Source: Methanobacterium sp. (GTDB taxonomy: Archaea; Methanobacteriota; Methanobacteria; Methanobacteriales; Methanobacteriaceae). Taken from it: a stretch of 64,000 nt of DNA. Both the position numbers and the translations under genes were made by a program. The DNA is taken from assembly GCF_038562635.1 (NCBI RefSeq), contig NZ_JBCFBO010000001.1, forward strand, positions 310,001-374,000. The letters are read 5' to 3'. Shown piece by piece: positions 7,395 through 16,559 of this stretch (the first letter of the stretch is position 1; the number at the start of each line of letters is the position of its first letter). The notes beneath the pieces were generated by a model. It was not told the DNA's origin. It did no database searches and saw nothing but the letters and a program-made list of their open reading frames with translations.

Positions 7395-8588
7395 TTATGT
7401 ACTGTACTCTGAATTAATCTTCACATAGTCATATGATAAATCGCACCCGTATGCAGCTGCAGAATGCTCTCCTAAATTAAGATCAACGATTATTTCAATT
7501 TCATCATTCTGCATTATTTTTTCTGCAGTTTTAAGTTCATCAGTCCCATCAAAAGCTAGAATAGAACCTTTTTCCACAATTTTAACAGTTTCATTATCTG
7601 ACTTAAATGTTATATCTACAATGTTTTCATCCATTTCAGCCCCAGAATATCCTACAGCTGCAACTACCCTACCCCAGTTAGGGTCAGCTCCGAATAATGC
7701 TGTTTTTACAAGTGATGATCCAACGATAGCTTTTGATGCAGATTTTGCATCACCAGAAGATACAGCGCCATTTACATGAACTTCCATGTATTTAGTTTCC
7801 CCTTCGCCGTCCTTTGCCATCATCTTTGCAAGTTCAATACATACATACTCAAGCGCTTCCTGGAAATTTTCGTCCATTTTCCCTGAACTTCCATTTGACA
7901 TCAGTATAACAGTATCATTGGTACTTTCATCACCGTCTACAACGACCATGTTGAATGATTTATCCACTGCTTTTTTAAGCGCGTCATTTAGTTCTTCAGC
8001 TGATGCTTTAACATCAGTGGTAATGAAACATAGCATTGTGCCCATATTTGGTGCTATCATTCCAGAACCCTTAGTTATACCTCCAATTTTAACGGTACTT
8101 CCATCTTTAAGGGTAGTTTGAACAGCAAATTCCTTTGAAAATGTGTCGGTTGTCATTATAGCTTCTGCTGCTGCAAATGAAGCTTCGGGAGAATTTTCAA
8201 GGGTATTCAGTGACTCATCTATAAGTGTATTTATAATGTCTAAAGGCAGTTTCCTTCCAATTATGCCTGTGGATGCAACGGCAACATCATTTAATTCAAT
8301 ATTTAATTCATCTGCAACCCTTTTTGTCATTTCCCTTGCACTGGCGATACCCTCTTCACCTGTAAAACAGTTGGCATTCCCGCTGTTTGCAACGATTGCT
8401 GATAATTTCCCATCTTTAAGTACATCTTTTGTAACAATAACTGGTGCTGCCACTACTTTATTTGAGGTAAAAACTGCAGACGCTGTATTTTCTTTACTAA
8501 CTATTACAGATACTCCATATTTCCCTTTACGAGAACCTGAAGCTAGAACACTATCTACAGCACATATTCCCCCTTTTATTATTTTCAT
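7395..8588 (-). CDS. argJ: Glutamate N-acetyltransferase / ornithine acetyltransferase ArgJ
   Basis: Transfers the acetyl group from N-acetylornithine back to glutamate, closing the acetyl cycle of arginine synthesis. The precursor normally cuts itself before a catalytic threonine. Here the site reads 'GSGMIAPNMGTML' (about residues 175-187), so the residue before Thr is Gly instead of the usual Ala. Other family segments are present: 'NSGNANC' near residue 69, 'DGDESTNDT' and 'GADPNWGR' further on. At 397 aa it is full length. It is probably co-regulated with argB downstream. Whether the enzyme is bifunctional (also acetyl-CoA dependent) cannot be read from the sequence. Confidence 0.93.
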   Translation of the reverse strand: MKIIKGGICAVDSVLASGSRKGKYGVSVIVSKENTASAVFTSNKVVAAPVIVTKDVLKDGKLSAIVANSGNANCFTGEEGIASAREMTKRVADELNIELNDVAVASTGIIGRKLPLDIINTLIDESLNTLENSPEASFAAAEAIMTTDTFSKEFAVQTTLKDGSTVKIGGITKGSGMIAPNMGTMLCFITTDVKASAEELNDALKKAVDKSFNMVVVDGDESTNDTVILMSNGSSGKMDENFQEALEYVCIELAKMMAKDGEGETKYMEVHVNGAVSSGDAKSASKAIVGSSLVKTALFGADPNWGRVVAAVGYSGAEMDENIVDITFKSDNETVKIVEKGSILAFDGTDELKTAEKIMQNDEIEIIVDLNLGEHSAAAYGCDLSYDYVKINSEYST

Positions 8589-8689
8589 AAAAATTCTCCA
8601 TTAATATTATTTTAAAGTCAATATCAACTAATAAAATTAGAAAATAGTGATTTGCTATTCCACTATCTGAAATATTTCCATATTAGCCA

Positions 8690-9046
8690 TCATTGCGTGC
8701 CAGTATCATTATTACTGTCACCATTATCATCATTATCGCCGTTATTTACACTACCACCACTGTTTTTAGTGTCACTATTACTCTTGCTTCCGCTACTACC
8801 ACTATTATCAGTATAAGTAGATTCTGAGTTTTCATCTGTACTATTTACGCTGGTTTTAGGTTCTGTATTAATGTTAACATTTTTTGTGGATGGGACCTGT
8901 ATATCCTGATTAGTTGAGACCTGTGTAGTGTTTTGAGTATTGTTTTGATCCAAACCCATTACTATTCCTGCTCCTGATCCAAATCCAAAAGCTATTAATG
9001 ATATAATCAATCCGATTATGGCTTTTGCTTCAGTTTCTGGCTTCAT
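8690..9046 (-). CDS. Small membrane-anchored low-complexity protein
   Basis: A 118-aa protein with a single membrane segment near residues 9-31 ('AIIGLIISLIAFGFGSGAGI'). An extracytoplasmic tail follows, made almost only of Asn, Thr, Ser, Gly and Asp. This is the composition of a flexible, possibly glycosylated, surface stalk. No catalytic motif is visible and I do not recognise a named family. It stands alone between argJ and the cyclase-like gene on the same strand. The N-terminus is short and charged, consistent with a signal anchor rather than a cleaved signal peptide. Confidence 0.7.
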   Translation of the reverse strand: MKPETEAKAIIGLIISLIAFGFGSGAGIVMGLDQNNTQNTTQVSTNQDIQVPSTKNVNINTEPKTSVNSTDENSESTYTDNSGSSGSKSNSDTKNSGGSVNNGDNDDNGDSNNDTGTQ

Positions 9047-9135
9047 AATACCACTCTAGTTTTCTATTGTAAGTTTTTATTAATAAATATAATGGTTTTA
9101 CTTATTCTCTGTGTTTAAATATCAGCTAAATTAAA

Positions 9136-10341
9136 CTATGTTGCAATTGCGTATAAAAGAGCAAGGAATATTGACACGATACCAAATTCCCAGTATCCAA
9201 TGCTCCATCCTATGAATGTAGCTACAAACACAAAGATAAATATTATTACAGCTTTAGATTTCCCATGCATTAAGAAATCAAGGATAGACCTTGAGAATTC
9301 TGAAGGAATATAATATGCGTATGTTCCATCTGCAATATCAAAAACCATAACCGGGCTGTTATTCCATATTTTAACTTCATCAGCTATCTGAGCTCTTTCT
9401 CCAGATTCCCTTCTGCTTTTTCCTATACCTGCCCTTAGCATTGCACCATGATTTAAAGCATGCCATGCAGAATCAATACCTGCCTGTAATGCTGCATGTT
9501 TTGTTGGGAAATTAGCGACAAAATCATCGCCTCCTTCCCTGTATCCTTCAATTTTTCCATTACATTCCTTCTCGATGAAATTTTTAATATCTGTCATTAT
9601 TTCAACGAGTTTGTCACGCCCATTTTCTGATATAAATTTAGTGGAATCTATCATATCAATAAATAGATAATTATCATAAACTGCAGGGGCACCTTTTAAT
9701 TTTCCAGTTTTACCTGAAAATACAATTGCGTATTCTCCCCCTAATTTAGTAAACCCTACTCCTGATGATTCACCGATCTGTTTGTTTAAATTAATAGCCC
9801 TTTCAATAGATGCTGCCCCAGTCATTCCTGATGCTGCCCTTACGTGGATATCTTTTTCCAGACCGCGGCTTATAATTTCAATTCCAACTCTTATTGCATC
9901 ATTTTTGGAAAGCATCCTTGCTACAATCTCAGTACTGCTTTCTTCAACAATTGTACCCCTTTCCTTTTCAATGATGTTTACAAATTCTTTAATAATCGGA
10001 TCTTTTTCAAAGACCTCTACATATAGATACCTATCACTACCCATAATTATATTACTTAAAAGGGCATATTCATCAACTTTATTTTCTGCAGGCTTTAATT
10101 CTATGAATTTTCTACCTTCAGGGATGTTTGCTGTACCTATTTCTTTAACAAGGTTATGGAAAATATTTTGAGTTGTAATATGTGCACGATCAAGTTCCAA
10201 TAGCATCGTTTTAGTGTAATTTATCATCTCTACGTATTCTCTTTCCCTGTCGTTGGTTGGGTAATATTTTGTGCCTATGCTTAAGACCTTAGACTTTATA
10301 AAAAGTCCAAAAAGTCCTCTCATTAGATAATCCATGACCAT
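9136..10341 (-). CDS. Membrane-anchored class III nucleotide-cyclase-like protein
   Basis: Residues 225-310 resemble the catalytic core of class III cyclases and GGDEF enzymes. The first metal-binding strand is 'FIDMIDSTKF' (D229, D232), followed by a helix, the 'GGDDF' hairpin (270-274) and 'LRAGIG' (302-307). The fold also includes archaeal GTP cyclohydrolase III, whose GGDN and KAGIG motifs are similar. Two membrane segments end the protein (about 363-400), so the domain faces the cytoplasm from a C-terminal anchor. Residues 100-165 may be a second, degenerate copy of the fold. The reaction is unknown: cyclase, GTP hydrolase or nucleotide sensor are all possible. It is the last gene of the tgtA operon, with GGAGG ten bases before the ATG. 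Confidence 0.65.
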   Translation of the reverse strand: MVMDYLMRGLFGLFIKSKVLSIGTKYYPTNDREREYVEMINYTKTMLLELDRAHITTQNIFHNLVKEIGTANIPEGRKFIELKPAENKVDEYALLSNIIMGSDRYLYVEVFEKDPIIKEFVNIIEKERGTIVEESSTEIVARMLSKNDAIRVGIEIISRGLEKDIHVRAASGMTGAASIERAINLNKQIGESSGVGFTKLGGEYAIVFSGKTGKLKGAPAVYDNYLFIDMIDSTKFISENGRDKLVEIMTDIKNFIEKECNGKIEGYREGGDDFVANFPTKHAALQAGIDSAWHALNHGAMLRAGIGKSRRESGERAQIADEVKIWNNSPVMVFDIADGTYAYYIPSEFSRSILDFLMHGKSKAVIIFIFVFVATFIGWSIGYWEFGIVSIFLALLYAIAT

Positions 10342-10364
10342 TTAACTTTTTCCTCCTTATAGAG

Positions 10365-10379
10365 CGAAATGAGATTTCG
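10365..10379. repeat. Solitary mini-hairpin between two operon genes
   Basis: CGAAAT/ATTTCG around a GAG loop, extendable outward by a G-T wobble and an A-T pair. It lies between the NYN RNase stop and the Shine-Dalgarno site of the cyclase-like gene. Stem style and loop length match single units of the hairpin arrays. It could act as an intercistronic RNA hairpin. Confidence 0.45.
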
Positions 10380-10389
10380 TTAGATATTA

Positions 10390-11418
10390 CTACCCTTTAC
10401 TTTCTCCTTTTTCTAAAACAATCTCAAATTGTCCTGGTTTTTCCATTAACATACTTGGTTTAACGGATACAATAGGAAATTTCCATGTTCCAATCCTTGC
10501 AGCCACTGTACTTGCGATATTTCTAGAGTTTTTCTTTACAAATGAGTAATCGTGATCATTAATGGTTATATTTATATTATATTTAGATTCCTCAACTACC
10601 TCATCAGAATAAAGAATATTAAGCTCAAAACTACCAGGTTTTGTGAAAAGATCATTTCTTACAGCAACAAGGGGTGCGTGTTCAAGTTTAAGTCTATCTC
10701 CAACAGTAACTGCAATATTTCCCGCATATCTAACAGCATCTTTATAGTCCCTTGGGCTTACAAGAACGAAAATAATGAAGTCACTTGTTGATTCTGCCTC
10801 TTCAACCAGGTTCATTACTTTACCAAAAAGAGGAATCTTCTGGAATATATCTTCTATTTTAGAGTCCAGTGCATTTTCCCTGGTTTTAGTTATCCTATCA
10901 ATTGCTTCTTTTGCAATTGCAATACCGCTTATTTTCTTGCTTTTTTTAACTTTATATGCATCTAGTCCCTTTCTTTCAAATTCGTTAAGGGAATATGTAC
11001 ATATTTTTTGCAGTATATTTTTAACTTTTTTAGGCTTAGAAGATGTTCCAATGGATATTTCACCATTTTTAATACCATAAGGAATTCTTTTACTTGCAAT
11101 ATCTTTAAATTCGTCGTTATAATCTCTAAACATATCATTTGATAATATTTTTGCATTTTCTTCATATGCAATTTTTAAAATAAAATGATCTGCCGTTGTA
11201 CCAGATGGGACCTGCTGAACTTTTTCTTCTTCAAGAAGTTTGTTGAACTCTTCCTTGTTGTCTATTTCATGTCTAAGGGGTGCATCCGCTATTGCAAACG
11301 GTTCATAACCTAATCCTTTCAACGCTTCCATTGCATTTAATATGTTATTAAGACTTGGCTGTCCGTCTTTTCCTTTTCCAAAGTGAGCCACGTTGGATGC
11401 ATCAATAATTACTTTCAA
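10390..11418 (-). CDS. NYN/Zc3h12a-type PIN-fold ribonuclease-like protein
   Basis: The N-terminal ~130 residues look like an NYN (Regnase-type PIN) nuclease domain. 'VIIDASNVAHFG' (residues 3-14) gives the first acidic residue, 'SGTTADHFILKIAYE' (about 72-86) the next, and 'ILSNDMFRDY' (about 91-100) the third cluster. The remaining ~200 residues are a conserved-looking region of unknown function with a Lys-rich linker. An endoribonuclease role fits the neighbours: tRNA-modifying TgtA, the ribosome-associated NAC and a phosphoesterase. Its start overlaps the phosphoesterase stop by 4 nt. Cytoplasmic; no membrane segment is seen. Confidence 0.7.
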   Translation of the reverse strand: MKVIIDASNVAHFGKGKDGQPSLNNILNAMEALKGLGYEPFAIADAPLRHEIDNKEEFNKLLEEEKVQQVPSGTTADHFILKIAYEENAKILSNDMFRDYNDEFKDIASKRIPYGIKNGEISIGTSSKPKKVKNILQKICTYSLNEFERKGLDAYKVKKSKKISGIAIAKEAIDRITKTRENALDSKIEDIFQKIPLFGKVMNLVEEAESTSDFIIFVLVSPRDYKDAVRYAGNIAVTVGDRLKLEHAPLVAVRNDLFTKPGSFELNILYSDEVVEESKYNINITINDHDYSFVKKNSRNIASTVAARIGTWKFPIVSVKPSMLMEKPGQFEIVLEKGESKG

Positions 11419-12170
11419 TCAATCACCTTACATCTATTTTCAAATTTTGCAAGACACTTAGATTTTCCATCCGCCTGATTTAGGATTACTTCAACAGTAT
11501 CTGGTTTGATATCAATTGTATTAAAAGAACAAACATCTTTTCCTCGAAGTTTAAGTGAAGAAACTGTTCCTGCAGTGACAAATGTTGTATTACCAACGAA
11601 CCATACATAAGGCACGTGCTTATGTCCTGATAATACGATATCTGCCCCTCCATCAATTATAGATTTTAGAATGTCACCAGCATCAGTCAATATATTCCTT
11701 TCACGTCCTGTTTTGGGAACAGGAATTATATGATGATGAAGGGCTATTATTTTATATAAATTATTTTCTCCAGCATCTTTAAGTTGCGCTTCCATTGAAG
11801 CTTGCTGTGACCTACCTATTTTCCCATAATCTATATCTGGCTCGCTGCTATCTAACCCTATAGCACTAATTTCAGGAGTTTTAACATTTAGAGTACCACA
11901 ATGCTTCTTTATAAGTTCCTCAAAACACTCGTTTCCGATATGCCGTGCATCGTGATTTCCAGGAACTACAAGTAGTGGACTTTCAAAAAGTTCCATGAAC
12001 TCTGCTGCTCTTTCAAATTCTGCATAATAACCATTGTTGGTTATATCTCCAGTTACAATCACTAAATTTGGATTAAGGTCATTAACTTTATTTATGGCCC
12101 GAAGTAAAAGCTCCTCTTTGAAATTGATTGCACCGATATGCATATCTGATAGGTGAGCAATAAATGCCAT
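11415..12170 (-). CDS. Calcineurin-like metallophosphoesterase (CpdA-like)
   Basis: A 251-aa dinuclear-metal phosphoesterase. The five family motifs are in order: 'SDMHIG' (residues 8-13), 'VTGDIT' (about 39-44), 'PGNHDAR' (about 69-75), 'ALHHHIIP' and 'SGHKHVPY'. The closest architecture is the class III cyclic-nucleotide phosphodiesterase CpdA group, but the same motifs occur in other phosphodiesterases, so the substrate is open. The gene follows NAC with no gap and overlaps the RNase gene by 4 nt. The cyclase-like gene two places downstream makes a nucleotide-signalling substrate worth testing. Cytoplasmic. Confidence 0.85.
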   Translation of the reverse strand: MAFIAHLSDMHIGAINFKEELLLRAINKVNDLNPNLVIVTGDITNNGYYAEFERAAEFMELFESPLLVVPGNHDARHIGNECFEELIKKHCGTLNVKTPEISAIGLDSSEPDIDYGKIGRSQQASMEAQLKDAGENNLYKIIALHHHIIPVPKTGRERNILTDAGDILKSIIDGGADIVLSGHKHVPYVWFVGNTTFVTAGTVSSLKLRGKDVCSFNTIDIKPDTVEVILNQADGKSKCLAKFENRCKVID

Positions 12171-12520
<350 letters not shown>

Positions 12521-12524
<4 letters not shown>

Positions 12525-14542
12525 AATTTACCTCCTTTTCTTGTCTTTACAGCTTGGCCAGTTTTTAAATCTTTTATTTCATGAGCGTTTAAAATTGACT
12601 TACCAAAAGCCAGTAAATCATCATTTTCATTTACAATTAATACTTCTTCATTCGCCCTAATATTTATATCAATGTCTATAACGAATTTAGCAAATATACT
12701 TTTTCCTTCCCTTGCAAATGGTTCAGCATCACTGTTTACAACCACTCTACTTTTAGGGTATTCAAGAAACTTGTGAAGTCTCTCCGCTCCAAGCATACTT
12801 AAAACGAATATCCCATCGCTTGCACGAAGCGTTGCAATCAGATCTTCGCCGTCATAAACATGTCTTATTTTACCAGTTTTTCTACTTTTAACTATATCTA
12901 CATTGGTACCAAATAGAGCTTTTCCAGCACCTGTACCAAATTGATAATCTGCAATATATTTTATTTTTTCTTTATCATCAAACTGCAATCTTAATTCATT
13001 AATATTGAAATTTTCAAGCTCAAAATCAAGATCAAACCTTTTAATAAGACTCTCACTGATTATAACTTCATTGAAATTATTTATATACTCATTTATAATA
13101 TTTTTAACGAATATTTTAGAATCACCATCTAATAAACTTGGAGACTCATTTTGAGCTAAAGGGTAAATTTCATCAATCTCAAGGGGAATAACTCCAAATG
13201 GAACATCTACAACAACAACCTGCAACTGTTCATCTACATGGGAGCTAATTTCTGATTTAAAGCCATTAATCCGGTAGAAATTTCCAAGTTTTTCTAAATC
13301 AGGTTTATCTCTGCCAAAATTGGTTAATATATTCTGAATATTTTTGGAGTATGGTTTTTTAAATGACGGCAGTAACAGCACTCTATTTTTTTGAGGAAGT
13401 CTTGAAAGACGGCCTAAATGTCTAGCTATTTCCGGCCTATTTAATGATTCAGGGCCTGTATAGAAAAATGCAGAATTTTTATATTCTGGATCATACTCTT
13501 CAATTAAGTTAGTATAATTTTTAAGGTTTCGCAGTGCATCTAAAAGATATGGATGGGCCCTGCACCTCTGTTCAACTAATTCAAGTAAATTTCCATCAAC
13601 AATAGCCTGCCTTATTTTTCTGATTTCTGCAAAACTCACATGAAGGTTATGCTGTGCAATTAGTTTCATTCTCTGTTCTTTTTTCATACTCCTTAAATCA
13701 TTAGGAGTATATTTAGTGCATACTTCACATGAACACGGCATCTCCAAAAGATCCTGTAATTTATAAGTTCCACTAGGCATCATCAGGCGATCATCCTGAG
13801 CATAAAGAATATAAGCAGCTGAATCAAACAAATCACATCCCATAGCAACAGCTAGAGCAAATACCATAGGATGGCCTGCACCCATAAGGTGTCTTGGTCT
13901 CGATGGAGGTAAATTAGCCACGGATGCCATTACAATATCCACAACATCTTTGTATTTATAATTTTCAAGTAAAGGAACTACTGCCCCTATAGGATAAACT
14001 TCAAAATCCATCTGACCAATTGCTTCGGCGCATTTTGCCCTCAAGTCCGGGAAAGTAGAGCCCTGCACAACAGAGTTCAGCATTAAATTTTCTCTTGCAT
14101 CTAACGCTTCTTTTGCCCTTTCAAGAGTTATTTCAAGCTCTTTTTCAGCTCTTTCACGCTTTACATAGGGCGGCGTTGGAATATCAAGGGATGTACCAAT
14201 ATCAGTGCCTATCTTCTCTTGAAACTCGATTATTTCTTTGTTAGTTACATCGATATCTCCATACACCGAAAGCTGAAAAGAGCCTGAATCTGTGACAATT
14301 GGACCATCAAAGTTTATTAAACTATGTATGCCCTCTTCAAGTGCTTTTTCCTTCAATTCTTCATTTTTATAGATTATATAAGAGTTAGTTATGACGATAT
14401 CTGCCCCATACTTTTTAACATCAATGGTTTGTTTTCCAGGATGGATTACAGGCATCAAAGCTGGTGTTTTCACATTTCCATGAGGAGTCTTCAGTATACC
14501 AATTCTACCCATTGCATCCTTATATTTAATTTCAAAGTTCAA
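12521..14542 (-). CDS. tgtA: tRNA-guanine(15) transglycosylase, archaeosine pathway
   Basis: Exchanges guanine-15 of tRNA for preQ0, the first tRNA step of archaeosine synthesis. The catalytic TGT barrel carries the nucleophile Asp85 in 'TDSGSFQ', the zinc site CSCEVC near residue 275 and a later His in 'AQHNLH'. A central domain and a C-terminal PUA domain ('SRVVVNSDAEPFAREGKSI' onward) complete a full-length 673-aa enzyme. The start codon is TTG at 14542, preceded by GGTG five nt upstream; no ATG or GTG nearby fits the family N-terminus. It heads the operon with NAC, phosphoesterase, RNase and cyclase-like genes. A 16-bp copy of its start region lies at 14624-14639. Confidence 0.95.
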
Positions 14543-14623
14543 TTTTTCACCTATATCATTATATTATTAAATATATCTTTTAGTTTGTAAATTTAATTGT
14601 TCAAATGAACTATTTATTCAAAG

Positions 14624-14639
14624 AAGTTCAATTTTTCAC
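14624..14639 (-). repeat. Duplicate of the tgtA ribosome-binding site and start
   Basis: AAGTTCAATTTTTCAC occurs here and at 14535-14550, where its complement carries the GTGA Shine-Dalgarno and the TTG start of tgtA. After the duplicated start the minus strand reads TTG AAC TTC TTT GAA TAA, a possible five-codon leader peptide similar to the first codons of tgtA. Confidence 0.55.
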
Positions 14640-14696
14640 ATGGTTATTTGTTTTGATTAATTTGAATCATCAGAGAATTTGCAACGCATTTTCTTT

Positions 14697-14900
14697 AGCT
14701 GTCAAAAACTTTGTTTTTGACGTTGAAGGAAAACCATAGGTTTTCCTGAACCGCAAAACGTAGTTTTGCAGGCGACAAATCAAAAGATTTGTCAGCTGTG
14801 ATTTTTACATGTCCATTATCATGTTAAAGTTTATACTTCATTATATGTTATATTGAAAAAAACTTTGTTTTTTTCAATCGGAAAAATAAAAAATTTTTCC
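14697..14900. repeat. Mini-hairpin array C
   Basis: Four units with 3-4 nt loops are centred at about 14711, 14737, 14761 and 14783: GTCAAAAAC, GGAAAACC, GCAAAAC and GACAAATC with their complements. AGCTG (14697-14701) and CAGCT (14793-14797) enclose them. Two more hairpins follow at 14852-14878 (12-bp perfect stem, TTT loop) and 14880-14900. The spacers GTTGAA, TGAACC and AGGC are the reverse complements, in reverse order, of spacers in the array at 6.1 kb. The first unit is identical to the hairpin at 57023-57043. Confidence 0.8.
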
Positions 14901-15039
14901 ATACTGGTTAATTTAAGTTGACTTGTTTTAAAAAAATTCCATTATTTAATCAAAAATTACATGATTAATTTAAATAGTAATATTTGCACAATACCCCAAA
15001 TATGAGTGTAATTTTAAATTTTATAAGTTTTAGATTATT

Positions 15040-16257
15040 TTATACTTTATTTTCTTCCATTACATTTGTTAATCTTTTTATCATTTCATTTATCCTGCTG
15101 GAAGAACTATCCAATTTTGAAGCTTTACAACCACAGATACATTCATCAAATTGAGGGCAAATTATATACTTTACTTCTTTTGATTTTAAATCAGTAAATC
15201 CAAGCGCATTAATATTTCTAAGGAGCCTCCTCTTAAGCCGAGTGTCATTAACATCTTTACCCAGGTATATTGGAGTTTTTACAGTCGATGCAAATTTTTT
15301 TATTCCCCTTAAAGATTTTCGTTCATTTTCCCTTCTTTCCCTTATTTCATCATTAGACGCATTGAGTTCCGGATCCCTAAAAGGGACCCCTGCATCACTG
15401 AGTGCTATCATTCTCTCATCATTATCTGGGAGTGATTTTTCGATTACTCCAGGAACTTTAGATGCCACTGTGCCTCCGCTTTTCCGCCCAAATAATGGAC
15501 CTTCACCTACATGAAACCCTGCATGTACCATTGCAGACCTGACAGGTGCTGCAGATGTATAAGTAAGAATAATACCCTCATCTTTAAGTATATTTTTCAA
15601 AATAAGGAAAAAATCAAGGGTATACAATTCAGGGGATTTGAGTGGTGAAAATGGATCCAGAAATACCGCATCATATTTCTTATCAATTTCTTTAATTACA
15701 TATCTGGCATCACTCAAGTATATATTAATCTTGATTCTATCGGGTATCTCATCTTTATTGAATTTAACACCAAGAGTTCCATCATCATATAATTTATTCT
15801 CCACTGCGCTCTTTATGATATTATAAGACTTAAGGGGGTCTTCAATAAAAAGAGATGATGCAATGGTCTCCCTTGATATTTCAATCATATCAATTTCAAT
15901 ATCAACATCATCACCTAAAAATTCAATACATGAAGCAGCATTATAACCCAGTCCGCTGCATATATCCAGTATCTTAACTTCTTTCTTTCCTTCAAGCTTT
16001 GCAGGTTTAACAAATTTCTCCATTGATTCTGAAATTGCCCCGTGATGGGTATGCATCGTCTCAGACTTGTCATTTACATCGTTAGATTTTAACGTATAAG
16101 ATCCATCTGCAGTTTCTATAAAATACTCCTTTAAAAGGTTTTTTGTCTTGTTTCTTGCGCATTTATTCCCTTTCTGTTCTTCTGTGAAGCATTCTCTGAT
16201 AATTTTTAGAGCATCGTCTGTTGCAGTTAATGCTTGATAATCACTTTTTGTTTTCAT
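15040..16257 (-). CDS. MnmC-like SAM-dependent methyltransferase
   Basis: The central part is a Rossmann methyltransferase with the SAM loop 'ILDICSGLGYNAASC' (about residues 96-110). A MnmC-type signature follows near residue 195 ('DAVFLDPFSPLKSPELYTL'), then 'TYTSAAPVRSAMVHAGF'. In bacteria this domain methylates the aminomethyl group of wobble uridine in tRNA, so a tRNA-modifying role is the best guess, not proof. A Lys/Arg-rich segment and a C-terminal cysteine cluster ('CPQFDECICGC', about 371-381) could hold a metal. The gene is transcribed alone, divergently from the flavin reductase gene. Confidence 0.8.
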   Translation of the reverse strand: MKTKSDYQALTATDDALKIIRECFTEEQKGNKCARNKTKNLLKEYFIETADGSYTLKSNDVNDKSETMHTHHGAISESMEKFVKPAKLEGKKEVKILDICSGLGYNAASCIEFLGDDVDIEIDMIEISRETIASSLFIEDPLKSYNIIKSAVENKLYDDGTLGVKFNKDEIPDRIKINIYLSDARYVIKEIDKKYDAVFLDPFSPLKSPELYTLDFFLILKNILKDEGIILTYTSAAPVRSAMVHAGFHVGEGPLFGRKSGGTVASKVPGVIEKSLPDNDERMIALSDAGVPFRDPELNASNDEIRERRENERKSLRGIKKFASTVKTPIYLGKDVNDTRLKRRLLRNINALGFTDLKSKEVKYIICPQFDECICGCKASKLDSSSSRINEMIKRLTNVMEENKV

Positions 16258-16559
16258 GGTAATCCAAATTTTATTTACTAAATAGTAACAAATTAATTTA
16301 GAACGTGCAGATTCAGTATAAATGTTTTGCGCATTCTATGTTGAATTAATCTAAATTGAATTTGTATAAAAACTTTAATTATTAAATCAATGATTTATAA
16401 AATTTAAACAATACCCAACATTCAATCATGAACATTTAAAAATATTTATCTATGATACAATATTTATATTTGAAGAATTAAAAATTGAATTTACTATTTT
16501 AATTCATTAAATAAAGCTAGATTCACACTAGTATAAAACAGTATATTGGAGGCAAATAA
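16258..16559. other. Divergent promoter region
   Basis: AT-rich spacer between the MnmC-like gene (minus) and the FMN reductase gene (plus). A TATA-like TTTATATT at 16463-16470 could serve the rightward gene, whose GGAGG site is at 16548-16552. No other element is recognisable. Confidence 0.45.

Larger units (their letters stand above)
14543..15039. other. Intergenic region with array C and a duplicated tgtA start
   Basis: About 500 bp upstream of tgtA and downstream of the MnmC-like gene. It holds a 16-bp exact duplicate of the tgtA start region (14624-14639), mini-hairpin array C (14697-14797) and two longer hairpins (14852-14900). The remainder is AT-rich and without a credible gene. Confidence 0.6.

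Noticed and set aside
8143..8604. Plus-strand 153-aa reading frame
   Set aside because: Antisense to argJ, with no ribosome site and no recognisable domain.
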